Positions 1 to 5,357 of a stretch of 5,357 nucleotides of DNA are shown piece by piece. The notes under the pieces were generated by a model. The model saw only the letters and a program-made list of their open reading frames with translations. It searched no databases and was not told the origin of the DNA. Each line of letters starts with the position of its first letter. The stretch's first letter is position 1. Made by a program: the position numbers and the translations under genes. Source of the stretch: Sulfuricella sp. (GTDB lineage Bacteria; Pseudomonadota; Gammaproteobacteria; Burkholderiales; Sulfuricellaceae); the NCBI GenBank assembly GCA_019911785.1, contig JAIOJM010000291.1, positions 1 to 5,357 of the forward strand, given 5' to 3'.

Positions 1-602
1 GGTCCATGCTGGATATCCGCGACGGCGGCTTCACCCTGTGGGCCGGGATGGCGGCGGCATTGCTGGTGGCGGTCTGGCGGGGCTGGCGTCGCGCGGCACT
101 ACGCAAACCGCTGGTCTTGGGGCTGGCGGCAGGGGCGCTTGCCTGGGGAGCGATGTTCGGTGCGATACTCATGATGGACCATACGGCTCTGCCCAAGGTG
201 TCGTTGACGACACTTGCGGGCGAGCCGGCAGACCTCGCTGCGCTAGCTGCCGGCAAACCCATGGTCGTCAATTTGTGGGCCAGCTGGTGCCCTCCCTGCC
301 GCCGCGAAATGCCGGTGCTCGCCGCCGCGCAAAAACAGGAAACGGGCGTGAGCTTTGTCTTTGCCAACCAGGGCGAAGATGGGACGACGGCCCAGTACTA
401 TCTCGACGCCGCTCGACTCGATCTTGCCAACGCTCTACTCGACCCCGGCGCCGGCATTGGCCGCGAGGTCGGCTCGATGGCGCTGCCAACCACTCTTTTC
501 TATGACGCCAACGGACGTCTGATCGATACCCACCTGGGTGAACTGTCGGCCGCCTCGCTGGCGAGTAAATTAAACCAACTGCGCTCGCGCCCTCTCAAAT
601 AA
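1..602 (+). CDS. Membrane-anchored TlpA-family thiol:disulfide oxidoreductase (5' truncated)
   Basis: This is a thioredoxin-fold protein of the TlpA/ResA/DsbE family, which reduces or exchanges disulfides in the periplasm while tethered to the inner membrane. Counting from the ATG at 6, residues about 10-25 and 35-57 are hydrophobic and likely membrane-spanning. The thioredoxin domain follows from about residue 65, with the active site WCPPC (Cys95 and Cys98, nt 288-299) and the cis-proline loop ALPTT (Pro161). The frame stays open to the left edge (nt 3-5 encode Ser), there is no Shine-Dalgarno room before the ATG at 6, and the first residues begin inside what looks like a membrane domain, so the true start is probably upstream. 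The N-terminal piece (DIRDGGFTLWAG) resembles a loop of prolipoprotein diacylglyceryl transferase (Lgt), and I recall Lgt-like/TlpA fusions in betaproteobacteria; this is recollection, not a search. The dsbG-type gene starts 14 bp downstream, suggesting one operon. The fold is certain; the exact partner is not. Confidence 0.88.
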   Translation, partial: SMLDIRDGGFTLWAGMAAALLVAVWRGWRRAALRKPLVLGLAAGALAWGAMFGAILMMDHTALPKVSLTTLAGEPADLAALAAGKPMVVNLWASWCPPCRREMPVLAAAQKQETGVSFVFANQGEDGTTAQYYLDAARLDLANALLDPGAGIGREVGSMALPTTLFYDANGRLIDTHLGELSAASLASKLNQLRSRPLK

Positions 603-616
603 GGAATAAATCACTC

Positions 617-1384
617 ATGATTAAAAAACCATTTGTTCAATTTGCCGTTTTGTTTGCCTTGATCAGCATGACCCTGGGTGCACAGGCGAAAGACTGGCCG
701 GCACCGATCAAGGCGCTCGAAGCCCAGGGCGCCGAGGTGATTGGTACCTTTGCTGCGCCAGGCGGGCTGACCGGCTATGCCGGAATGATCGAGCAACAGC
801 CGCTGGCCATCTACCTGACCGCCGATGGCAAACAGGCGATCATCGGCACCATGATCGACGCAAAAGGGACCAACCTGAGCCAGGAACCGTTGGACAGGCT
901 GGTCAGCAAACCCATGACCGTGAAAATCTGGAAACAGCTTGAGAAGAGTACCTGGATTGCCGATGGCAGCAAGAATGCCCCGCGTGTCATCTACACCTTT
1001 ACCGACCCCAACTGCCCCTACTGCAACAAATTCTGGAATGATGCCCGCCCCTGGGTCACGGCCGGCAAGGTGCAGTTACGCCACGTCATGGTCGCCATCC
1101 TCACGGACACCAGCGCGGGCAAGGCGGCGGCCCTGCTCTCTGCCAAGGATCCGCAAGTCGCCCTGATCCAGCACGAACAACAGCATGCCGGTGGTGGCGT
1201 CAAGCTATTGGGCCAGATATCGGCAACAGTTCGCGCACAGCTCGATGCCAACCAGAAGTTGATGCAGCAACTCGGGGCCTCTGCCACCCCGACCATCTTC
1301 TACAAGGACGCCGGCGGCAATCTGCAAAAGATACAAGGTGCGCCATCGGCAGAGATGCTGACCAAAATTCTTGGCCCGCGCTGA
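617..1384 (+). CDS. dsbG: DsbG-type periplasmic thiol:disulfide interchange protein
   Basis: The protein has 255 residues, close to the family's usual ~250. A signal peptide (residues 1-24: KK, hydrophobic core, AQA before Lys25) sends it to the periplasm. Residues about 25-90 match the DsbC/DsbG N-terminal dimerisation domain, followed by a linker helix and a thioredoxin domain from about residue 120. The active site is FTDPNCPYCNKFW, with Cys133 and Cys136 (nt 1013-1024); CPYC is the DsbG form, where DsbC has CGYC. The cis-proline loop is ATPTIF (Thr224-Pro225). Family members work as V-shaped dimers that isomerise disulfides or reduce sulfenylated single cysteines, and are kept reduced by a membrane thiol reductase such as DsbD. 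The start is supported by AAGGA at 601-605 and by the intact signal peptide. The gene follows the TlpA-type gene by 14 bp, so the two are probably co-transcribed. The membrane thioredoxin upstream could be its electron donor (inference). Confidence 0.93.
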   Translation: MIKKPFVQFAVLFALISMTLGAQAKDWPAPIKALEAQGAEVIGTFAAPGGLTGYAGMIEQQPLAIYLTADGKQAIIGTMIDAKGTNLSQEPLDRLVSKPMTVKIWKQLEKSTWIADGSKNAPRVIYTFTDPNCPYCNKFWNDARPWVTAGKVQLRHVMVAILTDTSAGKAAALLSAKDPQVALIQHEQQHAGGGVKLLGQISATVRAQLDANQKLMQQLGASATPTIFYKDAGGNLQKIQGAPSAEMLTKILGPR

Positions 1385-1413
1385 ACCTGCCTGGTGGCTT
1401 GATCAGACCGTCC

Positions 1414-2043
1414 CTAATGCGAGCCAGGATGCCCCGCTTTTGCCTCCATCAACAGATGGGTGATTTCCGCCGCCGAATGCACGCCCAGCTTTTCCATCGT
1501 GTTATGGCGGTGCACCTGGACGGTCTTGTCGCTGATTGCCAGCTCGCGGGCGATGATTTTGTTGGGCTTGCCGGCGGCCATCAATTCCGCCACCTCGCGT
1601 TCGCGCGCGGTCAAAGTCGCCAGAGCGGTTTGTGCGGTGCGGGTTTGCGTACTGATCCGGCATTCCTCAATGCTGCGCTGCACCGCGCGCGTAACCGCAT
1701 CGAGCAATACCTGATCCTTGCAGGGCTTTTCGAGAAAATCGCAGGCGCCGGTTTTCATTGCCCGCACCGCCATGGCCAAATCGCCGTGGCCGGTCAGAAA
1801 GATGATGGGTAAGCGTTTGCCATGATCTTTGAGTGTTTGCTGCAGTTCCAATCCGCTCATCAGGGGCATGCGCACGTCGAGCACCAGGCAGCCCGGCACA
1901 TGCCCGTCGTAACGGTCGAGAAAGTCATGCGCCGACTCGAAAGTCGCCACACGCCATCCCGCCGAATCGAACAGATAAGCCAGCGAGCGGCGCATCGCCG
2001 CGTCATCGTCAACCACAAACAGCACCGCATCGTGTTCTTTCAT
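1414..2043 (-). CDS. FixJ/TtrR-like response regulator (receiver + LuxR-type HTH)
   Basis: This is a 209-residue two-component response regulator, the usual length for the FixJ/NarL class. The N-terminal receiver (about 5-120) has the acidic pocket Asp12/Asp13/Asp14, phospho-acceptor Asp56 (LVLDVRMP), Thr84 (IFLTGHGD) and Lys106 (FLEKP). The C-terminal LuxR-type helix-turn-helix (about 144-200) begins LTAREREV, with the recognition helix in the KTVQVHRHNTMEKLGV stretch. Phosphorylation by the adjacent kinase should promote dimerisation and promoter binding. I chose the ATG at 2043 over one 13 codons upstream because it forms an ATGA overlap with the kinase stop, has AGGGAGG just upstream, and places the first receiver strand at the usual distance from the N terminus. 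Four cysteines (52, 101, 108, 128) occur in the receiver and linker; Cys108 lies two residues after Lys106, where related proteins often carry Phe. The target genes are unknown; the convergent dsb operon is the obvious candidate (inference). Confidence 0.93.
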   Translation of the reverse strand: MKEHDAVLFVVDDDAAMRRSLAYLFDSAGWRVATFESAHDFLDRYDGHVPGCLVLDVRMPLMSGLELQQTLKDHGKRLPIIFLTGHGDLAMAVRAMKTGACDFLEKPCKDQVLLDAVTRAVQRSIEECRISTQTRTAQTALATLTAREREVAELMAAGKPNKIIARELAISDKTVQVHRHNTMEKLGVHSAAEITHLLMEAKAGHPGSH

Positions 2044-3842
2044 AGGCCTCCCTGTGATTCTTCCCGCGGCAGGCTGAACCATACTGCCAGCCCGGCATTG
2101 TCGTCATTGGCCGCTGCCGACAGCGTTCCCCCAAACGATTCGATGATGCTTTTGCTAAGCGACAAGCCCAAGCCGAGGCCCTCGGGTTTGGTGGTGAAGA
2201 ACGGTTCGAACAGGTGCGCGAACTGTTCGGGCTTAAGCCCGCAACCGGAATCGCGTACGGTGATGAGATAGGCGCTGGCTTCCGCCCGGAACTGTACCTC
2301 GATCGGTTCGTGCGCATGGCCGGCGGTCTGCTGCGCATCCAGTGCGTTTTTCAGCAGATTGAGCATGACCTGCTGGATCTTCACGGGGTCGGCGATTACC
2401 TTGGCCGGTTGTGTCGCGTCGGGTTGCCAAATAACGCGCGCTAGTGGATGGGTGCCGCAAAACAGGGCGATGGCTTCGCCCAGAACCGCGATCAGATCGA
2501 CCGACTTCTGTTCGGCTGTTCTTTTTTGGGCGAACGCGCGGATATTCCGAATGATGCTTGCCGCCCGCTCACTTTGCGTGACGATTTCGCCGGTTCCGTC
2601 CAGCAAGGGTGCCGGCTCCAACCGGCCCGCCGCAATCCGCCGCGCCATGCCGCGGGCGAAGTTGCGGATCGCCGCCAGCGGCTGGTTCAACTCGTGCGCG
2701 ATTGCGCTTGCCATTTCGCCGAGGATGGCCAGTCGCGCGGTATGGTCGAGCGTGGTTTGACGCAAGCGCGCCTCTTCCGTCATGCGCTGCTGTTCCTCCT
2801 GCGCGTCGCGCAGTTCGCGGGTGCGCTGGCTCACCAGGTGTTCGACCCGCACGGTATGCACTGCCCAAACGACCAATAAAGCCAGAATCAGCAACAGCCA
2901 GCCCCAGTAGCGCCGCAAAACGCCTTCGAAGGTCCATTGGCGCAAATAGGCATAGGGGCCGATTTTCAGTTCGCGGAACAGCTCGTCGACAACCTGATAA
3001 TCGGCGGGTACGGCCCAACTATAGCCATCCGCGGTACGTGGCATACGCAACAAGGCGATGGCCACTTGCTTGGACAGTTCCGCCGGGGTGTGACGCAAGG
3101 CGGCAATCGGCCAGTCGGGGTATAGCCGCGATGATGTTTGGCACTGGAAGCCCTGGGTGGCGATCGGCGCCAGCACATGCAGCTCGCCGGCGCCAATCTC
3201 GCCGCTGCGGATCATCTGCTCAAGCATACAAGTGCGAATGATGCCGGCGTCGGCCCGGCCTGCACGAACTGCATGCACGATTTTTTGAATCGGGAAACCC
3301 GTAAACTGCAGATTGGCGAGATCATGCTCAGGATCGACACCGGCTTCCAGCAATTCGCGTGCAGCGATCTGGTATCCCCCGAACGCATCCGGATCAACTG
3401 CCAGCACATGTTTGCCGGCCAGATCGGCCAAGGTGTGCAAGCGCGCGTTATTGCGCACCACGATGGCCGATCCGATCGATTGCCTTGGCGACAGGGCCCA
3501 AGGTGACTCGATGGTCGCGATGCGACTGGCGCCATCGCTATGTTCGAGGGCGACATAGTGGCCGCTGCTGGTGATGACGAAATCAATGGTCCGTTCCTGC
3601 ACCGCGCGCGTCAGCCCGGCCTGGTCGAAATCAAGCAGAATGAAACGATGGTCCGGAATGGTGGCTACAAGCCAATTCCTGACATAGGACCAATCTTCCT
3701 GTACTGCCTCGGCGCCTTTATATGCCAGCACACCGATCCGCACCGTAGACGCATTGCTTGCGTCCGCGAGGGATGCCTGGAGCAGCAGGGCCACGCACAT
3801 CAAAAAAACGCCAAGCCGGTAGAGCGGTCGCAGAAAGAGCAT
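2040..3842 (-). CDS. TtrS-like sensor histidine kinase with periplasmic PhnD-type binding domain
   Basis: This is a membrane sensor kinase of 600 residues counted from the ATG at 3842. The order is: signal peptide/first hydrophobic segment (1-28, LADA before Ser29); a periplasmic PhnD-like solute-binding domain (about 33-295; RIGVLAYKG, DFVITSSGHYVALE, and an LADLAGKHVLAVDP stretch typical of these folds); a transmembrane helix (about 311-332); a charged, probably coiled-coil linker (333-365); a dimerisation/phospho-acceptor domain with His383 (IAHELNQPLAAIRNFARG); and a HATPase domain with Asn495/Asn499 (NLLKNALDA), DSGCGL at 531, FEPFFTTKPEG and GLGLGLSLSK. This is the architecture of TtrS and related sensors of tetrathionate, thiosulfate and similar compounds; the ligand here cannot be read from sequence. 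Cys205 (IIRTCMLEQ) and Cys234 (GFQCQTSSRLYPDW) are the only cysteines in the mature periplasmic domain. An in-frame TTG at 3899 would add 19 residues but lies in the clpA terminator hairpin and would spoil the signal peptide, so I reject it. The 4-bp overlap with the regulator gene marks a cognate pair. Confidence 0.92.
   Translation of the reverse strand: MLFLRPLYRLGVFLMCVALLLQASLADASNASTVRIGVLAYKGAEAVQEDWSYVRNWLVATIPDHRFILLDFDQAGLTRAVQERTIDFVITSSGHYVALEHSDGASRIATIESPWALSPRQSIGSAIVVRNNARLHTLADLAGKHVLAVDPDAFGGYQIAARELLEAGVDPEHDLANLQFTGFPIQKIVHAVRAGRADAGIIRTCMLEQMIRSGEIGAGELHVLAPIATQGFQCQTSSRLYPDWPIAALRHTPAELSKQVAIALLRMPRTADGYSWAVPADYQVVDELFRELKIGPYAYLRQWTFEGVLRRYWGWLLLILALLVVWAVHTVRVEHLVSQRTRELRDAQEEQQRMTEEARLRQTTLDHTARLAILGEMASAIAHELNQPLAAIRNFARGMARRIAAGRLEPAPLLDGTGEIVTQSERAASIIRNIRAFAQKRTAEQKSVDLIAVLGEAIALFCGTHPLARVIWQPDATQPAKVIADPVKIQQVMLNLLKNALDAQQTAGHAHEPIEVQFRAEASAYLITVRDSGCGLKPEQFAHLFEPFFTTKPEGLGLGLSLSKSIIESFGGTLSAAANDDNAGLAVWFSLPREESQGGL
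2047..2053 (-). promoter_or_regulatory. Shine-Dalgarno for the response regulator, inside the kinase 3' end
   Basis: On the minus strand AGGGAGG precedes the ATG at 2043 by 3 nt (about 5 nt from the AGGG core). It lies within the last codons of the kinase gene, whose TGA (2042-2040) overlaps the regulator ATG as ATGA. This fixes the regulator start and implies translational coupling of kinase and regulator. Confidence 0.7.
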
Positions 3843-3849
3843 GTCTTGT

Positions 3850-3878
3850 ATTATCGGCTTATCAAACTCGACTGTAAA
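3850..3878 (-). promoter_or_regulatory. Predicted sigma70 promoter for the kinase-regulator operon
   Basis: On the minus strand, TTTACA (3878-3873, one mismatch to TTGACA) is followed by a 17-bp spacer and GATAAT (3855-3850, one mismatch to TATAAT). Transcription would be expected to start at A3844 or A3842, that is 2 or 0 nt before the kinase ATG at 3842-3840. The -35 element begins in the last bases of the clpA terminator U-tract. This is prediction from sequence alone, but both hexamers and the spacing are close to consensus in otherwise GC-rich DNA. Confidence 0.6.
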
Positions 3879-3913
3879 AAAAGGCGCAGGATTATTCAAT
3901 CCTGCGCCTTTTT
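3876..3913 (-). terminator. Rho-independent terminator of clpA
   Basis: A perfect 16-bp inverted repeat (3878-3893 and 3898-3913, core GGCGCAGGATT) flanks a 4-nt loop. Read on the minus strand it starts 16 nt after the clpA stop and ends in a run of at least seven T (3882-3876). The plus-strand copy also ends in a T-rich run (TTTTTGTTTTTT), so it could work in both directions, but no plus-strand gene leads into it. It should isolate the kinase operon from clpA transcription. Confidence 0.92.
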
Positions 3914-3929
3914 GTTTTTTGCGGCCAGG

Positions 3930-5357
<1,428 letters not shown>

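Noticed and set aside
570..616. AT-rich stretch before the dsbG-type gene as a separate internal promoter
   Set aside because: No convincing -35/-10 pair with proper spacing was found; the 14-bp gap and the visible Shine-Dalgarno fit simple co-transcription.
1388..1427. CCTGG...CCAGG inverted repeat near the dsbG and regulator stops as a terminator
   Set aside because: The arms are short and interrupted, the loop is long, and no T run follows on either strand.
1399..1812. Plus-strand open frame of 137 codons opposite the response regulator
   Set aside because: It is a shadow of the regulator gene, with no recognisable domain, and the regulator on the other strand is unambiguous.
2044..2082. 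Upstream ATG (2082) as the response-regulator start
   Set aside because: It would overlap the kinase gene by 43 nt and add 13 residues before the normal receiver start; the ATG at 2043 has the ATGA overlap and AGGGAGG.
3843..3899. Upstream in-frame TTG (3899) as the kinase start, adding 19 residues
   Set aside because: The TTG and the following codons lie within the clpA terminator hairpin and the predicted promoter, and the added residues (NNPAPFFTVEFDKP...) would sit before a good signal peptide that starts at the ATG at 3842.

Overview
The window most likely comes from a betaproteobacterium. The DNA is fairly GC-rich, the visible ClpA sequence reads like the Burkholderiales/Nitrosomonadales type, and a two-component system with a PhnD-type sensor lies next to Dsb genes. 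This placement rests on remembered family sequences, not on a search. The genus cannot be told from what is here.

Layout. Positions 1-1384 (+ strand) hold two genes that look like one operon of periplasmic thiol-redox proteins: the 3' part of a membrane-anchored TlpA-type thioredoxin (WCPPC active site), then after 14 bp a complete secreted DsbG-type disulfide isomerase/sulfenic-acid reductase (CPYC active site). Positions 1414-3842 (- strand) run towards that operon and hold a two-component system. Its sensor histidine kinase has a periplasmic PhnD-like substrate-binding domain, the architecture of TtrS (tetrathionate) and related sulfur-compound sensors. It overlaps its FixJ/NarL-type response regulator by 4 bp (ATGA). 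Positions 3930-5357 (- strand) hold the C-terminal ~475 residues of the ClpA unfoldase. A strong intrinsic terminator lies between clpA and the kinase gene.

How it may work together. The dsb pair would act in periplasmic thiol repair and isomerisation. The kinase reads a periplasmic ligand or redox state and phosphorylates the regulator. The convergent position, and two cysteines in the kinase sensor domain, suggest that the system controls the dsb operon, but no operator can be shown because the dsb promoter lies left of the window. ClpA is a housekeeping neighbour that feeds ClpP and is probably unrelated.

The most interesting local feature is the clpA/kinase junction. The U-tract of the clpA terminator runs directly into a near-consensus sigma70 promoter (TTTACA, 17 bp, GATAAT) whose expected start site falls on or within about 2 nt of the kinase ATG, so the kinase mRNA may be leaderless. 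No unambiguously new system is visible. No tRNA, rRNA, CRISPR array, insertion sequence or long repeat was seen, and there is no gene-free stretch longer than about 90 bp.
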